A DNA stretch of 64,000 nt from Anastatus disparis. Taxonomy: Eukaryota > Arthropoda > Insecta > Hymenoptera > Eupelmidae. Numbering within the stretch: position 1 is the first letter of the stretch; the number at the start of each line of letters is the position of its first letter. The stretch lies in the NCBI GenBank assembly GCA_017163975.1, contig JAFFSR010000249.1:2838001-2902000 (forward strand), written 5' to 3'. Under the pieces are notes generated by a model. The model was not told the DNA's origin, searched no databases, and saw only the letters and a program-made list of their open reading frames with translations. Below are positions 23,454 through 36,292 of the stretch, in pieces. The position numbers and the translations under genes are program-made.

Positions 23454-24085
23454 TAATAAAATAAATATATTTGGTTTAATAAATATTTCATTAAGATAAT
23501 CAAATATATTATTAAATATTAAAGTAATTAAATGGAAGTGTTAATATAAAATATAATTAAATCAGTGAAATATATTCTTGTTTCAATAACTACTTGATAG
23601 AAATAATAAAATAAATATATTTGGTTTAATAAATATTTCATTAAGATAATCAAATATATTATTAAACATTAAAGTAATTCAATTGAAGTGTTAATATAAT
23701 ATTTAATTAAATCAGTGAAATTTATTCTTGTTTCAATAACTACTCGATAGAAATAATAAAATAAATATATTTGGTTTAATAAATATTTCATTAAGATAAT
23801 CAAATATATTATTAAACATTAAAGTAATTTAATGGAAGTGTTAATATAAAATATAATTAAATCAGTGAAATATATTCTTGATTCAAAAACAATTTGATAG
23901 AAATAATAAAATAAATATATTTGGTTTAATAAATATTTCATTAAGATAATCAAATATATTATTGTACATTAAAGTAATTTAATGGAAGTGTTAATATAAA
24001 TTATAATTAAATCAGTGAAATATATTCTTGTTTCAATAACAACTTGATAGAAATAATAGAATAAATATATCCGGTTTAATAAATA
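23454..24085. repeat. 150 bp tandem repeat inside C2
   Basis: GGTTTAATAAATAT recurs with a period of exactly 150 bp: the TTGGTTTAAT word starts at 23471, 23621, 23771 and 23921, with a variant at 24071. Units differ by only a few substitutions. Confidence 0.9.
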
Positions 24086-24816
24086 TATCTTTGAAAAAAA
24101 TTTAATATCTGATTTTACGTTGCACCTTTCTTGACTTTAAAAAAATAATTTATTGGTTTTCTTTTTGTAAATTCATTGTAATTGGATTTGTTGATTTTAA
24201 GGAACCTATTTCTTTAAATTAATTGTAATTTTTATTGAAATGCTGATCAAATTTTATGTGTTATATACAACAAAATATTTTTTTATACAATCACATATAT
24301 TATTAATTAAATGACAATGTTATTAACTTAGTGAAGCATTTATTTACAATATAAGCTTCTTTAACTTAATCGGATGACCGTTAATTCAAGCAAATATTAT
24401 ATTGATGATTGATCAATATTTTTTTATTGTTATTGAAGATTTTGTTAATTTTACAAACGATTTACTAAAATAAATATTTAATTACTGTAACAAAATATAT
24501 AGATAATTTACAAACATATTCTATTTTTACAAATAAATATTTTATAAAATTTTATCAGCTGCCTTAATGAAATTGATTTGATTAAATCAATCGAATAATT
24601 TAACCAAAACAATAAATTTTTCTTTATTTTAAAAAAATATTTATTTTTTTTTAACTTGGGTATTAATTTTTTTTATCCCAACTAAATATTTCAGTGATTT
24701 AATAACCTTGCATATTACTTCAATCAAAATTAATTTTTATCAACAAAATATTTAATAACTAAATTTATTTCATTGACTCAACTAAATTTTTTTCTCAGTG
24801 TATATATATATATATA

Positions 24817-25788
24817 CAGTACCGGGCAATAATTCTGAGCAGGTCATCAAATTTTTGCTTCGACTTTAAAAAAGCGTATCTTCTTCAATTTTGATCCTAG
24901 AAAAAATTTAAATAAAAGCATTTTAAAGTATTCTTTAAATGCTTTCTTTTAAGCTTACTTACATTTTTTTAACGATATTTAAAAAAAAAATAATCGCTTT
25001 GGTAATTTTGAAATTTTTTTCATTTTTGCATTTTTCTTGAATCAGCTGAAGTTTTTTTAATAATTGAGTTAGAAAAAATTTGAAAAAAGATTTGGGAAGG
25101 GCTCTAAAAATGCTATTTGCAGCTATTTTTACAAAAATTTTTTAATTATATTTTGTCAAGTTTCAAGCATATAAATTTATCGATCTAATACTTTGCAGTT
25201 GTAAAAAACACTTTAATAGCAAGTAGAAAATAATCGCTGGTGCAAAACTTTTGATTTCTATGATATGATTTTCGCAAAATAAATCTTTTTGTTGTTTTAT
25301 ACTTTATTATGTTTTATTATTAATAATGAATAGTTATAATTTCCTACTAAAATTAAATCACTACTTCACCAGCGATTATTTTCTACTTGCTATTGAAGTG
25401 TTTTTTACAACTGCAAAAGTATTAGATCGATAACTTTATATGCTTAAAACTTGACAAAAAATAATTAAAAAATATTAGTAAAAATAGCTGCAAATAGCAT
25501 TTTCAGAGCCCTTTTCAAATCTTTTTTCAAATTTTTTCTAGCTCAATTATTTAAAAAACTACAGCTGATTGAAGAAAAATACAAAAATGAAAAAAATTTC
25601 AAAATGACCAAAGCGATTATTTTTTTTTAAATATCGTTAAAAAAATGTAAGTAAGCTAAAAAGAAAGCATTTAAAGAATTCTTTAAAATGCTTTTTTTAA
25701 ATTTTTTCTAGGATCAAAATTGAACAAGATACGCTTTTTCAAAGTTGGAGCAAAAATTTGATAACCTGCTCAGAATTATTGCCCGGTA

Positions 25789-25791
<3 letters not shown>
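24817..25791. mobile_element. Tc1-type palindromic MITE F2
   Basis: This is a full-length palindrome of 975 bp whose arms meet near 25300. The ends read CAGTACCGGGCAATAATTC and are flanked by TA. CAGTNCCGG ends with a TA duplication are typical of Tc1/mariner-group MITEs. It was inserted into a (TA)n tract directly next to C2, with only 16 bp of TA repeat between the two. Confidence 0.85.

Positions 25792-25858
<67 letters not shown>
25792..25858. repeat. (TA)n microsatellite
   Basis: About 33 TA units follow the right end of F2 and end in TATATGTGTGTGAATAAC. A similar exit sequence, TATATGTGTGGAATAAC, follows the (TA)n in the left arm of F3 near 34287. Confidence 0.95.
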
Positions 25859-25865
<7 letters not shown>

Positions 25866-26690
25866 AATAACGGGGTTTATGAAGCCGGGGCAGATAGTGA
25901 TTTTAAGAGTAGATATAGGTAAAAAACTTACAAATCCATCGTTATTTTCTATGTATTCCCTACTTTTTTTCGAAATTCATACACAGAGGTTTATGGAGCC
26001 CGGAGACAGAAAGTGATCAGATTGAAACATTTGAATATACTAGTGTTTCCAATTGATACTTTAGATCGTTACTTGAATAATTCTAAAAATTAATTAGACG
26101 CTTAAAACTATTTTCTTTAGTTAGACAAAAATGACATATTCAAAAAAATCAATCTTGGTATTGGTAAAATAAGGCCAGGAGTAAGAAACCTCCAAATAAT
26201 TTAGGATTTAATATTTTAACTTAGTAGCTTAAGCACAAACATATAGTAACCAAATACTTGAATATATTATTTATAACAAATTCAGAAGAATAAAGAGTAT
26301 ACTGCAAATTCTGCAAGAGTATACTACAAAAATCCTTCCAATTATTTAAGTACATGATTTTGGCTGTAGGCTTTCTTAGTCAATTTTCAACAAATTGATT
26401 TCAAAATTTTCAGAACTCTTTAAATTGTATATGTTCACAAAATAAAAGTTTAAATTTAATAAAATAATGAGTTTAAAAGTTTAGTTTGAGAAAAAATTAA
26501 AAATATTTTAAAAAATGAATATTTTTGTCGTAAACTTATTTTATCGAAATATTACTAGTATTATTTTGTAATAATATATAAATTTAAAATCTCTAAAAAT
26601 TTAGGGTCAATTAGTTATAAAAAGTCTACGGCAAGCGCGAAAATGAGAATAATCAAGTCTTCGACTAATCAAAGAAATTTTGAGCATTAG
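25859..26690. other. Non-coding AT-rich stretch with a GGTTTATGAAGCCGGG direct repeat
   Basis: Two related blocks, at about 25872 (GGTTTATGAAGCCGGGG) and 25988 (GGTTTATGGAGCCCGGA), lie 116 bp apart. Relatives in inverse orientation occur at 46735-46820, again next to (TA)n. Nothing else is recognised before the satellite. Confidence 0.4.
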
Positions 26691-26749
26691 ATGATGTTTG
26701 AAGGTATTGAAGGTAAAAAGAAGTCAATCTCCTATAGTCAATGAAATAG

Positions 26750-29700
26750 GAAATAATATTGAACATTTCCACGACAATAAGGACACGGCGGTATTCGTTA
26801 ACATTTCACTCATTGGCTTCGGCAAATGCAATAAAATAAAGGTGATTCGTTACTACGTAAAAATATTAAAAAGAATTTAGTCGAAAAGTATAAATAAGTT
26901 TGCAAGAATTTGAATTCTTTGAAAATATGTAAATACTCCTAAATAGACCCAATTATAAATATTGTTCAAAAAACTGAATTTCTAAGATATTTAAAAAAAT
27001 TTCGAACAGCTTCTATAAGTACTAGAACATTTTCACGACAGTAGATACATACCCTAACAACACTAAAACGTTTCAAAAACGTTTTTGAAACGTTTTCTGC
27101 TGAACTTATATACGTTTGTAAATTTCGACAAAAATACGTATTTAAAACATTTTTAAAACGTAAAATATGTCAAAATATTTGAGATTCTCAAGAGTAATGT
27201 AACGTTTATGAAACGTTTAAGGAACGTTAAGAAAACGTTTTCTCGATGAAAATTTACGCAAGCTCAAATATCCAAACGTTTCCCTGACGTTTAAAAAACG
27301 TTTCATTTAGTATAATTTTTTTCTCTATATAGTAATTTTTTAGGACAATAAAATAGAACGTTTACAAAACGTTTTAGAAACGTTTAGATATAAAAGCCGA
27401 CTGAAGTTTTCACCGATAAAGCACTTTCTAAACGTTAAAAAACGTTAATAATTAATACGATAAGATAAATGAAAATTCTTGGAGCTTGTATGAGTACAAA
27501 AACATTTCCACGACAGTAGGTAGAACGCTGATGTTCCAATATCTACACCTGACTGGTTGAGTTTTGAAAATTATCGGAATTAGGGATGAGGAGCTACTTA
27601 ATATATCTCTAACAATGAATTCACCTTTTATAACATTTGAACGGCAGTGCAAATGAGTCACTCTCTAAAAAGAATTTACCCAGTATAATAAGATTTCCAA
27701 GACAGTAGAAACATATAGTTAATATAAAGCGACTTAATGAAAAATAATATTTTTACGACATCCAAGAAGCTATCAAAAAAATCCAATATTGGGTAAGCTT
27801 TCAACTGCTTCAACCAAACAATGGCGTTTCAAGACTTAATAACAAAGATATAACATTAAAACGCTTCTGACTATCTTTAATAATTAATACAATGAGATAA
27901 ATAAAAATTTTTAGAGTTTGTATTAGTACTAATACATTTCCGCGACAGTACATACAGAGCTGCTGTTTTAATATCTTCATCTCACTAGCTGACTCTCAAG
28001 GATAGTCGAAATTAGGAATAGGAAGATAAAAATAAATCTCTAGAGAAAAGCTCACCTAGTATAGCAACATTTTCATCGCATTAGAAACTTGAAGATATTA
28101 TAAAGCGAGTTTAGGAGAAATAATATTTTTACAACATCCAAGAAGTTATCAGACCAGTCCAATAATGAATGCGCTTTAAACCGCTAAGACATAAAAATTG
28201 CGTCTTGTGACTTACTTGTAAATATATAATATTAAAACGCTTTCAATTATCCATAAACATTAATACACTAAGATGAATTAAAATTTTTAGAGCTTCCATG
28301 AGTATTAAACATTTCCACGACAATAGATAGATAGCTGCTGTTATAATATCTTTATCTTACTGGCCGACTTTAAGAGATAGTCAAAATTAGGGATCTGAAG
28401 CAAATGAGTCATTGTCTGAAAAAGAATTTACCCAGTTTAATAACATTTCCAAGACGGTAGAAACATATAGCTAATATGAAGCGACTTGATGAAAAATAAT
28501 ATTTTTACGACATCCAAGAAGCTATCAAAGAAATCCATTATTGGATGAGCTTTCAACTGCCTCAACAAAACAATGGCGTTTCAAGACTTAATAACAAAGA
28601 TATAACATTAAAACGCTTCTGATTATCTTTAATAATTAATACAATGAGATAAATAAAAATTCTTAGAGTTTGTATTAGTACTAATACATTTCCGCGACAG
28701 TACATACAGAGCTGCTGTTTTAATATCTTCATCTCACTAGCTGACTCCCAAGGATAGTCGAAATTAGGAATAGGAAGATAAAAATAAATCTCTAGAGAAA
28801 AGCTCACCTAGTATAGCAACATTTTCATCGCATTAGAAACTTGAAGATATTATAAAGCGAGTTTAGGAGAAATAATATTTTTACAACATCCAAGAAGTTA
28901 TCAGACCAGTCCAATAATGAATGCGCTTTAAACCGCTAAGACATAAAAATTGCGTCTTGTGACTTACTTGTAAATATATAATATTAAAACGCTTTCAATT
29001 ATCCATAAACATTAATACACTAAGATGAATCAAAATTTTTAGAGCTTCCATGAGTATTAAACATTTCCACGACAATAGATAGATAGCTGCTGTTATAATA
29101 TCTTTATCTTACTGGCCGACTTTAAGAGATGGTCAAAATTAGGGATCTGAAGCAAATGAGTCATTGTCTGAAAAAGAATTTACCCAGTTTAATAACATTT
29201 CCAAGACAGTAGAAACATATAGCTAATATGAAGCGACTTGATGAAAAATAATATTTTTACGACATCCAAGAAGCTATCAAAGAAATCCATTATTGGATGA
29301 GCTTTCAACTGCCTCAACAAAACAATGGCGTTTCAAAACTTAATAACAAAGATATAACATTGAAACGCTTCTGATTATCTTTAATAATTAATACAATGAG
29401 ATAAATAAAAAATCTTAGAGTTTGTATGAGTACTAATACATTTCCGCGACAGTACATACAAGGCTGCTGTTTTAATATCTTTATCTCCCTGGCTGACTTT
29501 CAAGAATAGTTGAGATTAGGAATACAAAGCTATAAATAAATCACTAGAGAAAAATTCACCTAGTATAAGAACATTTTCATCGCATTAGAAACTTGAAGAT
29601 ATTATAAAGCGAGTTTAGGAGAAATAATATTTTTACAACATCCAAGAAGTTATCAGACCAGTCCAATAATGAATGCGCTTTAAACCGCTAAGACATAACA

Positions 29701-31000
29701 ATGGCGTCTCGTTACTTACTTGTAAATATATAATATTTAAACGCTTCTAATTATCCTTAAACATAAGTGCACTAAGATAAATCAAAATTTTTAGAGCTTC
29801 CATGAGTACTAAAACTTTTTCACGACAATAGATAGAAAGCTGCTGTTATAATATCTTTATCTTACTGGCTGACTTTTAGAGATGATCGAATTTAGGGATC
29901 TGAAGCTAATGAGTCATTCTCTAAAAAAGAATTTACCCAGTATAATAACATTTCCAAGACAGTAGAAACTCTAGTAGTTTCTTACATCTGACATACTTGT
30001 CATTATAAGCTATCATAATTATTTTATTTATAAAATTACCAAGAATCCTCAAGATAATTCATAAATATATTTACATTTCCATGACAGTAGAATTGTTAGT
30101 TACTTCTTTTATTTCCAATAATTTTTTAACTCTTCCAAAGATACGAAGGTACAAAGTTAGTGTATAATAAAAGATAAATATAGTCATCAAGACATCATTA
30201 ATAAAATGCACTAAACAGTTACGTGCTGCATATAATGTAAAAAGTATCTAACGGTTTTTTAGAGTCTGCAAAAAGTAGAGACAAATTTAATGAAGCAATG
30301 AGCTTCTTGCATCTAAAAACTCTACACTGGCGTCTCATGACTTAGTCATAAGATCATAATATTAAAACGCTTTATACTACTTTCAATTAATAATACGAAT
30401 AAATAAATGAAATTCTTCAGAGTTTGTATAAGTACTAAAACATTTTCACGACAGTAGATACAAGGAAGCTGTTGAATATCTTCATTTCACTCTCTGACTC
30501 TTAGAAATGAGGAGCTACTTAGAAAATCTTTAAAAGAAAGTAGAATTTTTTAAGTATGAATTATTAAAACCATCTTACGGTTTTTTACAGTCCGCACAAA
30601 CTTATAACAAATTCATCCGCCAGTCCCAATAAATAGTTACTATACTATGTAGAAAAGACGAGATGAGGTGGGTTTTTTATGAGATGAAAATTTTTCTGGA
30701 ACGCCCGCGGATATTGACAGATTTAACATTATATTAAATCATTTGATTACTTCTTAATAGGCAATATGATAAACATTTCCCGAACAACTGTCGTTTTACG
30801 ACATCAAAATAGCGATGAAAACCGTGAATGACAAAACTCCTTAGAACTAAAGACTTGGTATTCAAATCATCTGACTCAAGTTCGGATATACATTAACTAG
30901 TCATTACAAGATAGCATATTCCTTTTATACAGAATGATACTTGGAATCCTAAAGATTATAAGTATGATGACATTTTCGCGACAGAAGAAACTTTAATAAT
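26750..31000. repeat. Satellite with ~375 bp subunits and ~750 bp higher-order units
   Basis: The best-ordered part is 27450-29990. The phrase starting AATGAGTCA(C/T)T recurs at 27651, 28407, 29155 and 29909, giving a unit of about 750 bp. Each unit has two half-units of about 375 bp related by shared blocks. A box close to ACATTTCCACGACAGTAG appears twice per 375 bp, at alternating spacings of about 130 and 243 bp. Around 19 recognisable boxes lie between 26763 and 30985, including diverged ones in the less ordered flanks (30080, 30437, 30968). Confidence 0.85.
27052..27446. repeat. AACGTT-rich interval within the satellite
   Basis: About 400 bp carries roughly eighteen ACGTT words, many as AAACGTTT or AAAACGTTTT. 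It replaces part of a satellite subunit: the left flank ends with the box at 27030 and the right flank resumes at TTAATAATTAATAC. It may begin CCCTAACAACACTAAAACG, but no matching right end was found. Confidence 0.55.
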
Positions 31001-31097
31001 TTCTTTTATTTCCTATAGTTTGTTAGCTGCTCTAAAGAGACTTAGATGTTAGTATATAATCGAAGAAGAAGTATACTTATCAAGATATCATCATTAA

Positions 31098-31255
31098 AAT
31101 GCATTGGTCTCAGATAGAGAAACAGTGACAGAGACCGAAAGGCAGAGACAGAAACAGAGAGAAAGGCAGAGACAGAGAGACAGGGAGAGAGAAACAGAGT
31201 CAGAGACGGAGAGACAGTGACAGAAATAGAAATAGAGACAGAGACGAAAATTCAA
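31098..31255 (+). repeat. (CAGAGA)n polypurine tract
   Basis: This is a degenerate CAGAGA/CAGAAA repeat of about 155 bp with almost no pyrimidines other than regular C and occasional T on the plus strand. The rest of 30.5-31.8 kb holds no gene. Confidence 0.85.
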
Positions 31256-31837
31256 AAACAAAACAAGTGTTTTTTACTATAGAAAGGATAACGAATGACT
31301 TGATAGAGAATATATAAATTTGTCAACTATTTCCAATTTATATCTTTCATCTTTCGTATGTAATGTAAATGAAAATTTTTTGTGAATTCCTCATTGATTA
31401 GACTTTTTTAATTTTTAATAAATTAAACAGTTATTTTGTAAAAATCTTACTACATCTAGATAATTTCATTTAAATTTACTTTGGAATTATAATAGCGATG
31501 TCTAGAGTTCTTATTTAACAGTAGAAGCTTTTCTGCAGACAAGCGACCTTAAAAGTACAAATATAAATGTCAATGTTAAAAAAAAGGATTTGAGCATGAA
31601 ATTTATACTTTATTTGACATAACATTGATATCTTTTACAGGAATTACATGACAATAAAATTTTTAGATGTTAGTCAGATATCTGTAGTACGTACGGTTCT
31701 GACTAAAAATATAATGAATACATTCTAAATAAATATATTAGATCAAATAAAGGGTTTTTACACATTAAGTTTTTCTTTAAATGTGAAATGTTGCAATTGA
31801 GCAAGTAGTAGAACATTACTTTATTAATGAGCAAATA

Positions 31838-31985
31838 CGAGTCGTTTTGTCACTCGAGCATAGCGAGAGTGACAAAAAACTAGAGTGGGGTATAGAATTA
31901 TTTCCAACAAGGTGAGCGAAATCCAATCGTTGGTGCTATTTTGCTCATCGCGTTGGGAAAAATTATATTCTTTGATATAATTAAC
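31838..31985. other. Two adjacent strong hairpins
   Basis: The first hairpin has the stem TTTTGTCACTC / GAGTGACAAAA around an 11 base GAGCATAGCGA loop (31847-31880). The second has arms TTTCCAACAAGGTGAGCG and TGCTCATCGCGTTGGGAAA (31910-31968). Between them is TAGAGTGGGGTATAG. This could be a structured ncRNA or the end of a mobile element. No coding frame spans it. Confidence 0.45.
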
Positions 31986-32234
31986 TTAAATAAAGAACTC
32001 TTAGAAGAGTTTCATCTCCTTATTTTCTTAATATTTGGTTGTAAATGTTTTCATGAAATTAAATTTTTATTTGTTTTTAACAAATTTTAAAATTTTCTTA
32101 AAAATAAAAAAAAGATTAAAATTTGAAGATTAGAATGGAAACAATAGGATTTTCTAAAATTATTGACTTAGAACGGTAGTAAGAAAGTTAGACTTTGGTA
32201 TTTTACTGGTCAGCCTCTTAGATTAAATTTACTT

Positions 32235-32506
32235 CTTTTTCTGGAGATAAAGCCACGTTTTAATTGACTTATCCGTTCTTTTACGAAAGATGTTTGGATA
32301 TTTCGTTTACATTTCTCGTATTTCTCCTAAAGATGGTGGAGAGCCATTGCCTTTCAGGTATTTGCTGAAGTACTTTCGAAGAATTTGAATTCCTTCTTCA
32401 GTGTATCGTGTTTTTATATTTGTCAATACATTTAAGGGTGAACTTGAATTTGAATGATTTTTTCTCAATAATTTACGGTTCTTTCTCAATAATTGGCGAT
32501 TTTTTC
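32235..32506 (-). pseudogene. Crypton-like gene, C-terminal exon (Myb-like module)
   Basis: A good acceptor (TTATTTTTCAG, plus-strand 32507-32520) precedes a frame. It reads through GKNRQLLRKNRKLLRKN and EEGIQILRKYFSKYLKGNGSPP to a stop at 32307, and family-like sequence continues after the stop (FRKRTDKSIKTW). In related uncharacterised animal proteins, a C-terminal module of the type WT..E...V...F...I..G..P....C......L..RTW..IK..V follows the recombinase domain, and this matches in order. The stop at GEIREM could be a true shorter end or a mutation. The exon is on the minus strand, 3' of the recombinase exons. Confidence 0.55.
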
Positions 32507-32798
32507 CTGAAAAATAATGAAAAAGGAATAATGTTATAAGGATAAATATACAAAATAATGTTTTATTATAAAAATGTGAAATCAAAAGAATAACAGAGAC
32601 TAGATATCGGAAACGTAGTCTGAGACCACAGAAGAAAAAAACACAAAGCGATAGTGAATAGGTATTACAAGATGAAGGAAAAGATCAAAAAGTAAGAGCT
32701 ACAGCATTTAAACATTAATTGATTTGGAAATATAGATAAAATGACAGAAATAAGAAGACAAAGAATTTTATAAATTTATTTTAAGATTAAAAATTTAC

Positions 32799-32879
32799 CA
32801 CTTGTAGTTTCTTCATCATTCTTTTCTTCTTCGCCCTCGGGCTCATCTTCTGCAGAATCGTGCGTTGAAATATCAAAAC
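32799..32879 (-). pseudogene. Crypton-like gene, acidic linker exon
   Basis: This is an 81 bp exon between an acceptor (ATGTATTTTAAG) and a donor (GTAAAT). It encodes a Glu/Asp-rich linker (HDSAEDEPEGEEEKNDEE). An acidic linker between recombinase and C-terminal module is common in this family. Exon length is a multiple of three. Both splice sites are visible, but expression is unknown. Confidence 0.5.
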
Positions 32880-32964
32880 CTTAAAATACATTTTTTCATT
32901 ATTAGATTTTCATTGGAATAAATGATAAAAATTAATCAAAAGTTTGTTTGTGTTTCTGTGTTAC

Positions 32965-33444
32965 CTGAATCATTAGGATCCTCTTTTTCATTTTCATTTT
33001 CTAACGCTTTTTCTATAAATTTCAAAAATAATAGAATGTCTCGTGATACAATATTTCCTCTATAATGGGATTTGTGGATATCAATATGGTGACCCATGTA
33101 TGAGGCTAAATCATTCAATTCTGCATCGTTGAGGTTGAGCTTCATGCAAGCGGTTGCCAAATGTTTTCTCAATTTAGTGGCTCTAAGTAGGTGAGGTTTT
33201 TCTGCTTGGCAAGCTCCGGGAAATCTGCACAATAACGTGTAGGTGGATGGATGGAGAATTTCGCACAATGGCGTTTTTGGCAGAGCGAAGATATATTCAT
33301 TTTTGGGACTTATATTCAATTTGAATCTCAGTTCATTAATATTTAATAAACATAATTCGACATCTGGCGGAAAAAGAACTTTAAGATTATTTAACCATTT
33401 GCCTCTGGTATAAATAAGCGAAAATTCATCAGCTAAATCTTGTA
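32965..33444 (-). pseudogene. Crypton-like tyrosine recombinase, catalytic exon
   Basis: This is the C-terminal half of a tyrosine-recombinase-like domain. The catalytic-box pattern LRATKLRKHLATA (R region, about 33185-33150) is followed by LASYMGHHIDIHKSHYRG (GH..H and Tyr, about 33110-33055). Upstream in the same frame are LADEFSLIYTRGK and LFPPDVELCLL. The same motifs occur in a large animal family of uncharacterised proteins related to Crypton recombinases (LRxTKLRKxxAT ... MGHDxxxHxxxYR). The exon ends at a donor, GATTCAG|GTAACA. It is cut on its 5' side by palindrome F3 and resumes at 37077. The frame itself is intact, so decay here is due mainly to the insertion. Confidence 0.75.
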
Positions 33445-34228
33445 AAGAGTACCCCCCGTTAAGATAGGTAAAATGCCCTCCCTCATATATTTTAAAACTA
33501 ATATTTTTTCTTGTTTTTATAGTAATTAAGATTAGGTTTTGTTATATTTATAGTTTCCTAACACATACCCTAACCTCAACCTAACCTAAAAATCACTTTT
33601 TTAATAAAATTTTTTTTTCATCTGGAAGGATGAATGATATTAATCCCGCGAAAAACATATGACTAGGTCTTAGCACTCTCTTCAACTGTGATTTTTTGCG
33701 AGTCCTAGAAAGCAGTTTTTCTAACCTAAAAATAACATTTAAATCATAAAATCTCCGTAACTTTGCTCTGGGAGGGGCTACAAGTAATTTTCTGGGCTTA
33801 AAATTTGTATTTTTAAAAAACAAATAAAGTTTATGATGACCAAAAATTCGATTCTGGCATGGCGCCATGGCGAAAAACTCGAAAAACCATTTTTTCATAG
33901 GTTTTCTGTCGGTTATTGGTCTCTAGCAACTCACAAATCATTTTTAGAGAAAAAAAACATAGCTTCATTGGATTCTACGTGAAAAAATACATTGAAAATG
34001 TGCATGATTACTTTAGGAATACTTGGATGCTGTTACAAAACAATTAAAAAAATAAAATAATTCTGAAATTATTACATATCTACTTTGCATCGTTGCTGCA
34101 TTTTATGTTTTTATGACCTTGGTCATCTCTTTAGAGTCACAAAGCTACTATTCAATGTCTTCATAGGCAAATGACGTCCACTGTACGCGAAAAACAGAGA
34201 CAAATACTAGACAGATAACTATAACTCC

Positions 34229-34292
<64 letters not shown>

Positions 34293-35421
34293 GAATAACT
34301 TGCTATCCCTCGTATATACATAAGGAATAGTGAGTTGTTCTTAGAAACGCAAATTATTTTTCTTATACATAGAGAAAAAACCAATGTTTATCTATTCCTG
34401 TAACTATTCTTTTTAGTGTTCTTTTTTAGCTTGTAAGAGACCTAACATGTTTTCTGTCCTCCATAAATCACGAACTCGATAGATTTGAACAATTAAATGA
34501 TTCCACTTAAGTTCCAAATTAAAAATTAAAAGATCATCATCTCTTTAGAGTCACAAAGCTACTATTTGATGTATTTACAGCTAAATTACGCCTATTGCAC
34601 GCCAAAATAAGATTTTTAAACATAACTGAAGTAACGGTCGTATCATCTGTCTGTTTGTATTACAGTAGACTCTGGATACAAGAGAATCAACGGGCCTTCA
34701 GGAGAGGAATTTTCTTGAAAATTCTCTCATACAAAAAGTCCCCAACACGCTTGAGTCAAGAGTGATACCCACACCTACTGTTTTGTTGTGTGAGTTGTAT
34801 CCTTCGAGCATATACTACTGGAGAAAGCCTCCCAGCTATTAACTGCGTTACAAGGCGAAGAGAGAAAAAGCCTCTATTTTGGTACGTGTTATCTCTCTCT
34901 CACTTTCTCAGTGGGGAACAGAAGCAGCCAATCAAATCAGGCTAGAGAGAAACAGCACGTACCAAAATAGAGGCTTTCTCTCTCTTCACCTTGTAACGCT
35001 TGCTGCCATTCGGAGGCTTCCTCCAGTAGTATATGCTCGAAGGTTGTATCCAACATGCGTGTATATTCTGTCTCTCTCACTTTCATAGTGGTGGGATAAC
35101 GCAAATACTTAGGCTCACGCCCATATTTAGAAGAAAGAGCTCGAAATCTCATATATCGCAATCTCTTGTATCGAGAGATCACTGAATCATTAGAGAGACA
35201 AAGACGGAATAAGGTTTTAGTAACAATCGTGTTGGGTCTATAAATTCGAGCCTGAAAGTACACTTCTATGTAAGCATTTATATTCTTTGTTAGAACTGCC
35301 ACAATTATGATTTGTCTTCAGGCCATTATACGCAAAAAATAGAGTAGCAACCGATATAAGAAATACATTGCTTCTACATATATGAGAATCAAGCGCGTTG
35401 TTTCTAGCAACAGCTCACTAT

Positions 35422-35489
<68 letters not shown>

Positions 35490-35505
35490 AGCAATAGCTC
35501 ACTAT

Positions 35506-35558
<53 letters not shown>

Positions 35559-36240
35559 ACTAAAACGTTATTCCGTCTTTGTCTCTCTAATGATTCAGTG
35601 ATCTCTCGATACAATAGATTGCGATATAAGAGATTTCGAGCTCTTTCTCCTAAATATGGGCGTGAGCCTAAGTATTTGCCTTATCCCACCACTATGAAAG
35701 TGAGAGAGACAGAATATACACGCATGTTGGATACAACTCACACAACAAAACAGTAGGTGTGGGTATCACTCTTGACTCAAGCGTGTTGGGGACTTTTTGT
35801 ATGAGAGAATTTTCAAGAAAATTCCTCTCCTGAAGGCCCGTTGATTCTCTTGTATCCAGAGTCTACTGTAATACAAACAGACAGATGATACGACCGTTAC
35901 TTCAGTTATGTTTAAAAATCTTATTTTGGCGTGCAATAGGCGTAATTTAGCTGTAAATACATCAAATAGTAGCTTTGTGACTCTAAAGAGATGATGATCT
36001 TTTAATTTTTGAATTTGGAACTTAAGTGGAATCATTTAATTGTTCAAATCTATCGAGTTCGTGATTTATGGAGGACAGAAAACATGTTAGGTCTCTTACA
36101 AGCTAAAAAAGAACACTAAAAAGAATAGTTACAGGAATAGATAAACATTGGTTTTTTATCTATGTATAAGAAAAATAATTTGCGTTTCCTAAGAACAACT
36201 CACTATTCCTTATGTATATACGAGGGATAGCAAGTTATTC

Positions 36241-36292
<52 letters not shown>

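Larger units (their letters stand above)
21332..24800. mobile_element. Element C2: CACTGAGAAAAA ends, TA duplication
   Basis: The 3469 bp element has perfect 22 bp ends starting CACTGAGAAAAAAATTTAG (the right end is its complement), flanked by TA inside a (TA)n tract on both sides. It is extremely AT-rich and non-coding, with AAATATTT, TTAATTGAA and AATTAATT-like words throughout. There are two internal tandem arrays: about 175 bp units at 21430-22060 and exact 150 bp units at 23454-24085. It shares end sequence and the 18950-19012 module with C1. Confidence 0.85.

Noticed and set aside
26763..30985. CRISPR-like array of spaced boxes
   Set aside because: The intervals are themselves repeated and much too long (130 and 243 bp), and the genome is clearly eukaryotic. 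It is a satellite with a conserved box.
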